Shown piece after piece: positions 45,926 to 56,166 of a DNA stretch of 64,000 bases. Under the pieces are notes generated by a model. It was not told the DNA's origin and made no database searches. It saw only the letters and a list, made by a program, of their open reading frames with translations. This stretch comes from Cryptomeria japonica. Taxonomy: Eukaryota > Streptophyta > Pinopsida > Cupressales > Cupressaceae. The position numbers and the translations under genes were made by a program. Every line of letters starts with the position of its first letter. Position 1 is the stretch's first letter. The stretch is taken from the NCBI RefSeq assembly GCF_030272615.1, contig NC_081411.1, positions 212,839,744 to 212,903,743 on the forward strand. Direction: 5' to 3'.

Positions 45926-47911
45926 ATCGCTCCTGTCCCTCAGTGAAGGACGGGAGCTCGTTTTCAAATATTTTACTATTCCTGCAGGGTCAAGATGAAT
46001 TACGAATTGGAAGTGATGGAGAAAGGCGAGATCTTTCCATTGAATATAAATTGAAGATTTTCATGAGCACAGAAATGCCTCCAGGGGAAAAATCGCTCCT
46101 GTCCCTCAGTGAAGGACCGGAGCTACAAATCCAATTTTGCTTTGTCCTTGCAGGATTTTAACGTCTTGACGATGTGAAAAGGTCCAGAGAGGTGCATTTT
46201 ATCAAATGAATATAACTTGAAGCGCTGTCGGGGAGATCAACAGGATAACAAGTCCGGCTTGAGTAAGGTCCTGATCCTGAAATTTGGCTAAGTCTGGAAT
46301 GTCCTGATCCTGAGATTTGACTAAGTCTGGAAACTGAAAAAAACCTCCAAAAACTAGATTTTGCAATATAACTCCTGGAGGTCTAAAACCACTCTCAAAC
46401 ATCCTGAAAGTATATATGGAATATAACTTAAAGTATAAGTGACATTATACTTAAATGTTATATTCCATAAAAATTATCCTGATAGAGAGTGCGAAAAGTC
46501 AAATTTCGCTCGTGTCCTTCTCCAAGGGTCCACAGCGAAAAGCGCTCCTGTCCCTCTCCAAGGAACCAAGGCGAATCGCTCGTGTCCCTCACCAAGGGTC
46601 CAGAGCGAAAATGCTTAGTTGAGCTATTCCTGACCGTGTTTGGACGAATTGAGACATCAAAGGCATGGTGAAGGACGAAATGAGCATGATAGAGCATCCA
46701 GACTTGATCAAAAACAATGAAATCATGAAGTTCGCTCCTGTCCCTCACTGAAGGACCAGAGCGAAATTCTTCATAAGGTACGATCTGGGCAAAGATCAAG
46801 CAAATTTTATGTTCAAAGCCAAGGAAAGAGGCGAAATGAACGCGTTTAAGACAAATTGAAGATTACCAAATGCCAACAAGGGACCAGAGCGATTTTTGTC
46901 TAAGATGATTTTCTTGCCCAGTTTGAGTGGATCCCAAGGCATGGATAAGTGAAAAGGTACGTTACGAAGCCGTTGAAGGTAGTTTTTGAAGGTGACAAAG
47001 TGAAGTGAAGCATACAAAGCCAAGATCGCTCCTGTCCCTCTTCAAGGGACCAGGGCGATATGATGATTATATTGCCGTCCCTCCAAATTCAAGACACTCC
47101 AAGGCGAAGAACAAGGTGGCAAGGACGTCTTAAGGCATCTTCGTCAAGCACAAAGCATCAAAAATTGCCAAAGATGAAGGATTTGCACCAAATATCCTAA
47201 TTCGCTCCTGTCCCTCAGGAAGGGACCAGAGCGAAATTTGCATAAAGGCATAAAATTTGAAAGTTTATCAAGCATCAAGTGATCACGAAGGATCAAGGGA
47301 CCACGTTTTACCCAATGAAGACAATGGCAAGTTGAAAAAGGCAATGACAAGCTCAAAATCATGAAGTTCGCTCCTGTCCCTCAGGAAGGGACCAGAGCGA
47401 TGTTGAATATATTGGCTAATTCATGCAAAAATCACGTTGAGTCAATGTTTTGCAAGGTCATACAAGGTATAAGATGTCTTTTGAAGATGATATGCAAGAG
47501 TTTTGAACGTAAAAGTGTCATCAATTAAGTTAAGGGACTCATATCGCTCCTGTCCTTTGGACAAGGACCAAGGCGATTTTTACTAAAACACTCATGTTCC
47601 GACAAAATCAAGACAATGCAAAGATCGCCTAGGTCAGGGACGTCCTTTGGAAGGCAATGAACGAAAAACGAAGATCAAAAACTTGCCAATTTGAGCCAGG
47701 ACATAAGGATCGCTCCTGTCCCTCTTCAAGGGACCAGGGCGATATCACCACAAAAGGACACTCATTCACACATGCAAGTCAATTAAGCTCAAAGGACCTA
47801 GCGAAAATGGCAATTCCAACGTGGAAATAAGGACCTTGGACGTAAAAATTGCAAGAATCATGACCAAATTGATGGATCGCTCCTGTCCCTCAGTCAGGGA
47901 CCAGGGCGATG
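45926..47911 (+). repeat. hairpin array of E (~166-bp period)
   Basis: The imperfect hairpin TCGCTCCTGTCCCTC...AGGGACCAGAGCGA starts at 45927, 46093, 46506, 46542, 46576, 46732, 47026, 47202, 47368, 47544, 47710 and 47877. A half copy lies near 46878. Stems pair 11 of 13 positions. Most spacings are 166-167 or 176 bp. Three hairpins at 46506-46610 are packed 34-36 bp apart. A ~240-bp block (46259-46500) replaces one expected unit. Intervening DNA is diverged but keeps traces such as CCxTTGAAxATAACTTGAAG. Confidence 0.92.
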
Positions 47912-48214
47912 AGGTACGTATCTTCCCACTTTTTCATTTTTGGGCGCTAAACAAACATTTTTGAATTTATTTAAATGCTAAAATTCGATAAGTTTTGAAA
48001 ATTCAATTAAATGGCATTTAAATATTGCGCTTGATATTAATTAAATTATTTTGCCTTGTAAAAAATCGAATTTGTTAATTTAAATGACAAAGGCATTTAA
48101 TTAATTATTTATTAATTAATAGAAAATCAAAAGGAGCGCTTGGTATTTTATTGGTTTATAAAAGTCGGCCTTGTTATTTATTAAAAAATCGTTTAATTTG
48201 CTTTATTTTCACAA

Positions 48215-48260
48215 AGTCGGCCTTAAGGTAAGTATGAGGTGAGCGCTATAAAGGGAGGGT
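48215..48260 (+). promoter_or_regulatory. upstream promoter of E (GTCGGCC box and TATA)
   Basis: AAAGTCGGCCTTAAGG, then GGTGAGCGC, precedes CTATAAAG (48247-48252). The same order occurs in F (CAAGTCGGCCTATGGG, GGTGAGCGC, TATATAA at 53213). An earlier GTCGGCCTT copy lies ~50 bp upstream in each. Confidence 0.65.
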
Positions 48261-48573
48261 GAGAATCTTCATTTTCACATCATCATTTTCATCTCTTACA
48301 TGCGATTTGAGGAAGACAAAGGAGAAATGCGATTTGGAGTATACAAAGGAAGTGCGAAAGTATCATTCAAGAGGAGGAGCGAATTTATATCCAAAGGAAG
48401 GCGTTAGTACTATCCAAGGAAGTGCGAACTTGTCCAAGGCATTGGAGATCACGTCAAGGATATACTAAAGGTGGCGAAATTGCTATTTTGAAGAGGAGAT
48501 CACGTTGAACACATCTAATATCAATTTTGCCTAGGCGATTCCTTTATTTTGCATTTTAGAGTTAAGCTCTCAA

Positions 48574-48985
48574 AGAGGTATGGCGATATGGATTTATTGT
48601 TTTGATTTTGAACGTTGGTCGTCATTGCCTTAGTTTTGAATTTTGAAATTTTGTTTTTCCTTAGCTCAGTCTTTTTTAGGAAATGATTAATAAAGGACTT
48701 ATCATTAAGTTTCCTAAAAAATTGCTCTCTAATTTATGTTATGTATTGCAAAATCATGTTACTAATTTTGAAATGTTGTGTAGGCATCGAATGAAGATCT
48801 CTTCAAGAAAAATCAAGCCGGATCAAGGACAGTCTTCGCCAGGACGATCAAGCCAGGACATGGACGACCTTCTTTGGACTAACATCATCAAGGGCAATCC
48901 AGCGTTCCAAGGCGAGGTACATCATCTTCCTGCACATCAAGGACGCAAGGAGTTAGAACAAGGGCTCGTTGAAGAAGCAAAATAG
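48574..48985 (+). CDS. intron-like interval and 64-codon ORF in E
   Basis: AG|GTATGG near 48578 and TGTGTAG| at 48783 resemble intron ends. TTACTAATTTT, a near-perfect branch site, lies ~22 bp before the acceptor. The same three signals occur in F. After the acceptor, an ATG at 48791 opens a 64-residue ORF (MKISSRKIKPDQGQ... to QGLVEEAK). It is hydrophilic and has no known domain. The F exon in the same place encodes a different protein. Expression is not shown by the sequence. Confidence 0.45.
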
Positions 48986-49266
48986 TTCTAGATGAATTAA
49001 TTAAAGCAAGCTTCTCAACAACATCAAGTTGAATATCTACCAAGTTCCAAGTGTCAAATGAGGTGGTGTCCTAGTCATCATTTCTCCAATCAGTGAAGTC
49101 CATCTCAGCATGTCCAGATTCAATGTACTTAACTCATGGAAGGTGGCACAAACTCCGATGTACCTACCCCGGCTATCCATTGGTCGATTTTTCTAAAAGG
49201 GACATGTGTCCAAGCAATACAATTTTATCATTGGTCAAACATTAAATGTTATGTAATGGTTGTAAC

Positions 49267-49360
49267 AAACCCTAATTAGGGTTTTCATTGTAAAATCTTG
49301 GCCATTGATCTTGAATTGATCTAAGCCATCAAATTGTATTGTGGGCACTATATAAGCCCA
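49267..49360 (+). promoter_or_regulatory. LTR core promoter of E: double telo-box and TATA
   Basis: AAACCCTAATTAGGGTTTT (49267-49284) is a perfect palindrome of two telo-boxes. TATATAAG lies 65 bp downstream (49349-49356). F and G have the same spacing (65 and 64 bp). A GGACATGTGTCC palindrome lies upstream at 49199. Confidence 0.65.
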
Positions 49361-50303
49361 GGCATTTCATTTGTAAAGGCTAATAATTAGCAATTAGAGA
49401 GAATTGTAAATAGTTAGAATAGTTAGAGAATAGTTGGAAGCAATTAGAGTAGAATAGGAGGACAAGGCAAGAAATTGTTGCCATTGATTGTAAACAAACT
49501 CCATTTTCATTGAAGTAATGGTGAAATATGTCGTTTTCTTGCAATTTGCATGGTTTCTTGTTGAGTCTTCAATCTTAGATGGTAGATGATTAGATGAATG
49601 AAGGAAATGTGATTGATTGATGGTGGAATTCGTACATCCATACTACTAGCAGTTTGTTGATTGCAGACTTGCCTTGTGTAGTCAACTGGAATAGTTCAAC
49701 TTAAGCTCAATTTCAATTTGTTGCCTCTTCATTGATATGCATCAACTTGGATGGTGTCTATGCCTGTGGTGATAATTTGAACATCATAAAGCGTCCCTTA
49801 GAAGATCGCACTAGTCTTGTGTAGATGTTCCATTGATGTCAAAACAAGATCTAGTTAGAGTTTCATCAAAAATCAAGTCATTGCTCCTACATTCTTAGTA
49901 TTAGGATTAGATCCTCTCTTCGCCCTTATCCTTTTTCCATTTTTTCCAAGTCTAAGTTAGTCAGAGCCTGTGTCCAGCAAAGCAGATCGGAAGTTCAATC
50001 ATCACATGTAAGTCCCCTTGTGATTCCAGCAAATCACATCATACCACTGGAGCTTGTCCACACGTAGAGACCCTACCAAAAGAACCTTGGAGTCTACCTA
50101 ACTGATCCTTTACGCGAATCTTCAGCAGTTAGAGACTATTTTCTCAAGAGAGGATAAGATGCCCTTAGGTATTTTATTCTGTGTATGATTGTGTACAAAA
50201 TACACGTCAACAGAGCCCCAAGCACACGAGAGGTGTGGCTTAAGGGGGGGTGTTGGTGTTGGAAATAAGCCACACCCGGACCGACGATGGACTGGTCCAA
50301 GAG

Positions 50304-50375
50304 GGGCCAGTAGCTCAGTGGTAGAGCACTCCAGCAGGGTATGGAAGTTCCTAGGTTCGAGTCCTAGCTGGTCCA
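50304..50375 (+). tRNA. tRNA-like sequence in the 3' LTR of D
   Basis: The second copy has the same arms, and its T loop is TTCGAGT with B box GGTTCGAGTCC, the exact consensus. It differs from the first copy at only a few positions, including CAGGG for CAGCG in the anticodon loop. The anticodon arm is again weak. Confidence 0.6.
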
Positions 50376-50385
50376 TGTCTCAACA

Positions 50386-50921
50386 CTAAGGGAAAAGTCG
50401 GAAACATTCAAGATATCATGGAGATGATACTTCATACTTTATCAAGGAAATCAAGAATTTTCAAGACCAAGGTGAAGATGAGGATATCAAAGACCCATTC
50501 CACATTTCAAGGAAACTTCAGAATGTAAAGGAGGATATCAACATCTCAAGTTCAGATTATGGAGAAAACTTCACAAGGATGTTGAACACAAAGGATTCCA
50601 CATCATGAAAGTTAAGAACTACATTGAGGAATTTCAAGATCAAAGACTATTAAGAGAAAGGAGTCAAGATGTCTAGGATCAATGTAGGGACATCACAAGG
50701 TGGATTCCCAAACAAGAGGATGGAAAGTGAATGTGATCAAGGAACGATAGTTTCAGAATAGTTAAGCAAAGTTAGAAACTTGATCATTAAAGATGATACA
50801 ATTTGAGAATATGATTAATCACCATCATCAAGCAATTAGAAATGTTGAGTATCAAGAAATATTGCTTGAGACACAAAGACTTCTTTGTGATGATCTACAA
50901 AGAGCAAGTTGAGTTGGCGCT
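50386..50921. other. segment of G between D and F
   Basis: Purine-rich sequence with runs such as AAGGAAATCAAGAATTTTCA and no ORF of note. It is the continuation of 44900-45389, split by D. Confidence 0.5.
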
Positions 50922-51316
50922 TGTTGTGACCATTTCACACATCGCCCCATTTGAATGGGGACCCCCTCTTTTCGCTTTTGTTTTGTCTGTTCTTCTCTCT
51001 GCTTTTAGGGTTTTGAGTGAGTGAGTGGTCTGTTTGGGCTAGGGCTAAACCTTGGAGGTTTCTTTTGAATGTTTTTTTAAGCTGAGTCCGGGCAAATTTT
51101 GAAAGTTATTAAGCGTCCTCCCGAGGATTGAGATTGTTGAAGTAAGGTGAGTCTGTCAGGAAGTCAGATAGGTCTCAGGTTAGGTCTAGATTCAGGGTTT
51201 TGGGGTAAAATCCAAATTTTGTCTAAGTGTTAGCATTTTGAAGGTGGAATTGTGTGTTCTTGCCTAGGTGAATTTTGATCAAATTTTGGAGGCAAGATGA
51301 TGCCTGAAACAGAGAG

Positions 51317-52868
51317 TTCGCTCCTGTCCTTCACTGGAGGCCCAGGGCGAAATTCATTCTAAGTATAATTTCTTGTTTTGAGAAGGCTTGCTAACTGGTT
51401 CCTGGCCTTGAAGATGACCTAACTCTGCCTTGTGAAATGTTTGGAGACTTAAATTTTGAATGGATTAGCCAGAAAGGATGAAATCGCTCCTGTCCCTTGC
51501 TCAGGGACCAGAGCGAAAATGTTATTTTTTGCATATTTGTCACTGACTTTTCTATTTTGTTTTGTGCAGGGTCTCCAGGAGTGATGATTGAACGTGACTT
51601 GATACTTTTGAAGATTTTGAAGACACGAAAATGGTGAATTTTGAAGATTTAGAGCAGTTCGCTCCTGTCCCTCTCCAAGGGACCAAGGCAAAAAGACTTA
51701 TTTGAGTCATTCCTAACCTTGTTTGGTTAAATTGAAACATCAAAGGCATGGTGAAGGACGAAATGAATGTGATAAAGCATCCAGATTTGATTAAAAACAA
51801 TGAAATGATGAAGTTTTTGCCTAGAAAGGTAATTTCGCTCCTGTCCCTCACTAAAGGACCAGAGCGATTTTCTTTATATACACATTTTTAGACCTTTCTT
51901 GGACTTGAACTCTTATTCATGGTGTGTAACAAGGTGAAATCTTCCCTAGCAAGGACATTTCGTGAGAAAAAGTGAAACGATTTGATCATGATGGCAAAGT
52001 TCGCTCCTGTCCCTCACTGAAGGACCGGAGCTTGATTCTCAAATTTGCATTATTTTTGCAAGATCAAAGTGATTTTATGATTTGAAGAGGTCAAGGAAAG
52101 CATGATTTGTCCGTTGAATATAACTTGAGTGGTCCACAAAGGAGGAAATCAACCTAAATGACAATAGGCGCTCCTGTCCTTCATTGAAGGACCATGGCGT
52201 TTTTTCAAGATTCTCCTCTTTGTTTAAGATTTTGAGGCAAAACCTGACTTGGATAGGAGGGAGAGATGGCGTTTTATGCCTTAGATGCGATTGAAGGTTT
52301 AAAGAACAAGGAAATATACCCAGAAGGCAAAAGGCGCTCCTGTCCCTCTCCAAGGGTCCAGAGCGATTTTCTAAAAAGTGCAAATTTCTTGCAAAGGACA
52401 AGGCAAGTTTGTGATTGAAATGAATGGAATAAGGCATGTTTAGCCCGTTGAAGATAATTTGGAAGGCTAGCAAAGGACAAACAAGTTTGAAATTGCAAAA
52501 TCGCTCTTGTCCTTCACTGGAGGACCAGGGCAAAAATCTTTGGAACACCTATTTTGCCTTGCAAAAACAATTTAAGCATGCATGGAACAAGTGAAGGAGA
52601 TCATCACTTACCCCGCACTAAGAGTTGGCAATTAAAAGGACGAAGGAATAAGAGCAAAAGTGAAAATCGCTCCTGTCCCTCACCCAGGGACCAGGGCGAA
52701 AATGTCCTAATACACTTTCCTCCTAGAGACCAAATGAATTAAACTTGAGACTCCAATTGGAAATGCCATTTTTAAAGCCTAGATGAAGTTTTGAACGTGG
52801 GAAATAAGGAATGCAAGGCCTAAATTAGAAGTTCGCTCCTGTCCCTCTCTAAGGGACCAGGGCGAAGT
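51317..52868 (+). repeat. hairpin array of F (166-bp period)
   Basis: Ten hairpins start at 51318, 51484, 51659, 51835, 52001, 52168, 52334, 52501, 52667 and 52833. Spacings are 166, 175, 176, 166, 167, 166, 167, 166 and 166 bp. The 5' arm is CGCTCCTGTCCCT and the 3' arm AGGGACCAGxGCG, with a loop of ~4-6 nt. One unit (51692-51834) is clearly orthologous to 46610-46731 in E. Other bodies retain only weak similarity to each other. Confidence 0.94.
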
Positions 52869-53178
52869 TAGTGGCATTCAATATTTTTAACCATATTTGG
52901 TCGTTAACATCCTCCAAATCGCATTAGATGCCAAAAATCACCAACTTCGAAATATTTGAAATAATTAATTAAAATTGGCATTTAATAAAGGACACATTGG
53001 CATTTAATAAATTAATTTTGAGCCTCAAAAAATTGAATTTTTATTATAAAGGCATTTAAAATTAATTTTTGTGAAATTAAAATTTAAAATGGAGTGCTTG
53101 AGGTATTATTTTTATTTATTTTATCAAGTCGGCCTCTTCTTTTTGCAATTTTATTTATTTTTTAGGCCTATTTTGCCA

Positions 53179-53225
53179 AGTCGGCCTATGGGAGGCAAAG
53201 TGGTGAGCGCCCTATATAATAGGGG
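53179..53225 (+). promoter_or_regulatory. upstream promoter of F (GTCGGCC box and TATA)
   Basis: CAAGTCGGCCTATGGG, GGTGAGCGC, then CCTATATAATAGG (TATA at 53213-53219). It lies 380 bp after the last hairpin start, against 370 bp in E. Confidence 0.65.
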
Positions 53226-53473
53226 TGTTTTGATCAAGTTTAATCAATCATTCACTCATTACTTTAAGTGCGAATTTGGAGATCAAGAAGAAGGTGCGAA
53301 AGCTGGTCTATTTGGAGCGAATTTGTCTTAAGTATTGAAGACTAGAGGTGGTAGAGCTGATGCTTGTGAAGACTAAAGGAGGCGCATTTTGCTAAAGGGA
53401 GAGCTTTGATCTACATTTTTCTCTAGCAAATTCACCTTATTTTTGCATCATTTCTTAGAATTAATTCTCAAGT

Positions 53474-54788
53474 GGAGGTATGGCGTAATCACCTTGACAC
53501 CATTATTGAAGATTTGAATTTTCCGTTTTTTTTTGAAAATTCTAAGTTTGATGTAGTTAGTTAGGAAGTGATAACTCAAGATTTATCATGAGGTTTCCTA
53601 ATTAATATCTTTTATCTTCCTTGCCACTCTCTTAGATATTTTACTAATTATGAAATGTTGTGTAGGTGTCAAGATGGCGACTCCAAAGGCAGGAGCATCC
53701 ACTAGTCGTCCATCTCTCATGAAGGAAGATCAGAGGAATGAAGAATTGGAGACCAAGATCGTGTCCAAGTGGAGCAATATTGGAGATACCAACTTGTGAA
53801 ATTTCAGTGTCAAGAAGTTTCGAGAGGTCCCTTACATTGGCAAGCCATCACCTGTCGCAAAGAGGATAATTGAAAGTGGCATCATCAAGGCGGCCGGTTT
53901 CCCTCCAGCAGTCCAGTGCCATGAGCTAATGATCGAGTGTGCTCGCCATTATGACCCACAATCAAGATCAATCGTATCCAAGGAAGGGAACACTTTGGCA
54001 TACCTTTCGGAGGAGGCTATAAGTGAAGCTCTCCATCTTCCAGAGCATAAAGATATGATTTACAAAATCCTAGAGGGAGCCAGGTCAATGTATGAAGATG
54101 ATCCAGACACTTGCTTAAGCATCATCAATAAGAATTGGTTACTCAAAAGTCGTCCTCGCCTGAGCAAGATTCCCAACACACCACATAGGATCGACTTCCA
54201 GGAGGAGTACAGAGATTTGATAACTTTGCTCATTCAAGTTACAGGGGCTCCTCAAGCCTTCTACTTTGAGAAGTGGATGTTCTACTTCATCCAGGTGATA
54301 GTTCAAGGGAAAGGAACAATTCATTGGGCTAGAATTATTAGCCATTGCCTGGATGTGCAGTTAAGAAGACTAAAGCCAACCAAGTCCTTTCACATGAGCT
54401 CATACGTCATATATGCCTTGATCAGGAATTTCGAATATGCAGGACTACCTCACAGAGGAGGATCGAAGTTGAGACAGATGTGGACCTTCAAGAGTTGGAA
54501 GAAAGAGTCAAGGTCATCTTTTGCAAAGATGAGAATGTCATCGCCGATGGGCAACGGGATCTAATGTTCACTACTATGCTCCTGATTGAGAAGATCAAAG
54601 AACTTGAACCTGGATGGGAAGCTGCTCTTCTCAAGGCCTTTGATCAGGTTATCCACTTGGAGGAGCGAATGAGGAATCTTCCCGAGATTCCTATTGCTGA
54701 GATTGAAGGAATTGTGTCCAGATTCGTTGCATATGCTAAGAAAGAACATTGGAAGGGGAATAAGGTTCTAGAAGAGAGGTTGTTATAA
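53474..54788 (+). pseudogene. LTR-embedded ORF of F (~370 codons, one stop and one frameshift)
   Basis: An intron-like interval (G|GTATGG near 53478, TTTTACTAATTAT branch site, TGTGTAG| at 53665) precedes ATG 53674. The frame has a TGA at 53797, is then open as 53929-54564, and shifts near 54480 into the frame ending at 54788. It begins MATPKAGASTSRPSLMKED. Recognisable pieces are HYDPQSRSIVSKEGNTLAYL, GAPQAFYFEKWMFYFIQVI and a helical end (DVDLQELEERVKVIFCKDEN, AALLKAFDQVIHLEERM). No catalytic motif or known domain is seen. It is hydrophilic and possibly a captured or element-specific structural protein. Confidence 0.55.
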
Positions 54789-54900
54789 AATGATGTGGCA
54801 TCTTAATTATCATTGGTCTATGTTTCCTCGATTTTTGTGCCAATTAAATATTTGGCTATGCATTTAATAATGTTCAACTAAAAAGGGAACTTTTTGTAAC

Positions 54901-54992
54901 AAACCCTAATTAGGGTTTAGGTGTCAAAATCTCAGCCGTTGATCTTCTTTTGATCTGGGCTGTTCATTGTAATTGAGGATGCTATATATACC
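54901..54992 (+). promoter_or_regulatory. LTR core promoter of F: double telo-box and TATA
   Basis: AAACCCTAATTAGGGTTT (54901-54918) is a perfect palindrome. TATATATA follows at 54983-54990, again 65 bp downstream as in E. Confidence 0.65.
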
Positions 54993-56076
54993 CTCACTCA
55001 TTTTCATTTTGTCATTAGATATTAGAGATTGGATAGTTAGAAATTAGAAGATTAGAGCTTTTGGAGAGAAGAAAGTTATTTTGTAGCAAGACTGAGCATT
55101 GAAGAAAGAATTACAAGCAATTGTTGTCTATTTTGGCTTTGTGATCAATAAAATATTGAAGTTATGGTGTTTTATTGCAATTCTTGTGGCTACTTTCATG
55201 GTTGTTTACTTTCTTGAATCATTCTCAGTCGAAGTAGTATTTAAGTTTGAAGGACTAAGTGTTAGGCTTGATTTTTGGTGAGATTCACGTTCCAAACCAC
55301 TAGCTTCTTACTGATTGTAAGGACGCCTTGCGTGGTCAACTGGAGATATTTGGATTGCTTGAACCTTTAATCATTATTGAACTATTGATATGTACCTTCA
55401 TGGTAGTGTCTATGATTTTTGATGATTTGAAAAATCACTAATCACCTTAGAAGATCGCATCAATTCCAGTAGAGTTGTAATTCCTTGGCAATACTGAAAT
55501 TGGTAGAATCTTACCAAGTCTAGCCTACATTGAGTCATTCTTAGGATTAGATTAGAATTCATCTCTTGCAAACCCTATTTTTTGATCTTTTTTTGAAAAC
55601 CTGTTAGTTTTAGGAAAATTCTGTTCTTGCAACTCGAAAACGTAAGGCACCTTGAAGAAACAGCATTTACAACGACCACTGGTGCTTATCCACACGTAGA
55701 GATCCTACAACGAAGAACCTTGAAGTCACCCTGATTGATCCTTTCTCGCGATATCTTCAGCATTCAGAGGCTTTACTCAAGAGAGGATAAGGTACCCTTG
55801 GGTATTTTATTCTGTGTTTGATAGTGTACAAAATACACGTCAACAACGCTTAATCACATTCAATCAATCCAACCATTCAAAGTCAAGGCATCCAAGTTCA
55901 TTGATCCTGACTCATCCTATGAGGTGGAAAACGACACATGTGACATGTGGCACTTCATCAAATATTATTCAATCACAATGTACCTAACCTCATTTCTTAT
56001 AGGTCAATATTCAAGGAAGGACATGTGTCCTAAATATTATAATTTTCTCATTGGTCGAAGAGGAGTTTGTTATAAC

Positions 56077-56166
56077 TAATCCTAATTAGGGTTTCATCTT
56101 GTAATCTTTGCTTTTGATTCCAAATCAATCTGGTTCATTCATTGTAATTGGGATATCTATATAAGG
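56077..56166 (+). promoter_or_regulatory. LTR core promoter of G
   Basis: CTAATCCTAATTAGGGTTTC is a slightly decayed double telo-box. TATATAAG follows at 56158-56165, with the family spacing of 64 bp. GGACATGTGTCC at 56022 matches E. Confidence 0.6.

Larger units (their letters stand above)
45556..50212 (+). mobile_element. long solo LTR E (4.66 kb) inside D
   Basis: It starts TGTTGTGACGTTTTCACAC and ends ATACACGTCAACA, with a perfect GAGCC duplication (45551-45555 and 50213-50217). No second copy of its ends occurs inside, so I read it as one giant LTR without an internal domain. Internal order: hairpin array (45927-47910), TATA box (48247), intron-like interval, short ORF (48791), telo-box palindrome (49267), TATA box (49349), then ~860 bp to the end. 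Confidence 0.88.
45390..50385 (+). mobile_element. TRIM element D with tRNA-like LTRs, split by E
   Basis: The 135-bp LTRs (45390-45524 and 50251-50385) start TGTTGGTGTTGG and end GTCTCAACA. They are flanked by a perfect CTAAG duplication (45385-45389 and 50386-50390). TGGTATCAGAGCC (45525-45537) follows the first LTR and GGCTTAAGGGGGGG precedes the second. Without E the element is about 334 bp, with a 64-bp interior and no coding capacity. Each LTR encloses a tRNA-like 72-mer. It inserted into G and was later hit by E. Confidence 0.92.
50922..55845 (+). mobile_element. long solo LTR F (4.92 kb)
   Basis: It starts TGTTGTGACCATTTCACAC and ends ATACACGTCAACA. Flanks are GCGCT (50917-50921) and ACGCT (55846-55850), a duplication with one mismatch. 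The layout is as in E: hairpin array 51318-52868, TATA 53213, intron-like interval, ORF from 53674, telo-box palindrome 54901, TATA 54983. It has no internal domain. It lies in G. Confidence 0.85.

Noticed and set aside
52075-52548. Minus-strand ORF of 157 codons and others within the hairpin arrays
   Set aside because: They encode repeats of the hairpin (WSLGEGQER-like) and result from the tandem array.
45926-52868. CRISPR-like array
   Set aside because: Regular repeats with diverged spacers look superficially similar, but this is plant LTR DNA, the spacing (~166 bp) is too long, and spacers share ancestry. No cas genes exist.
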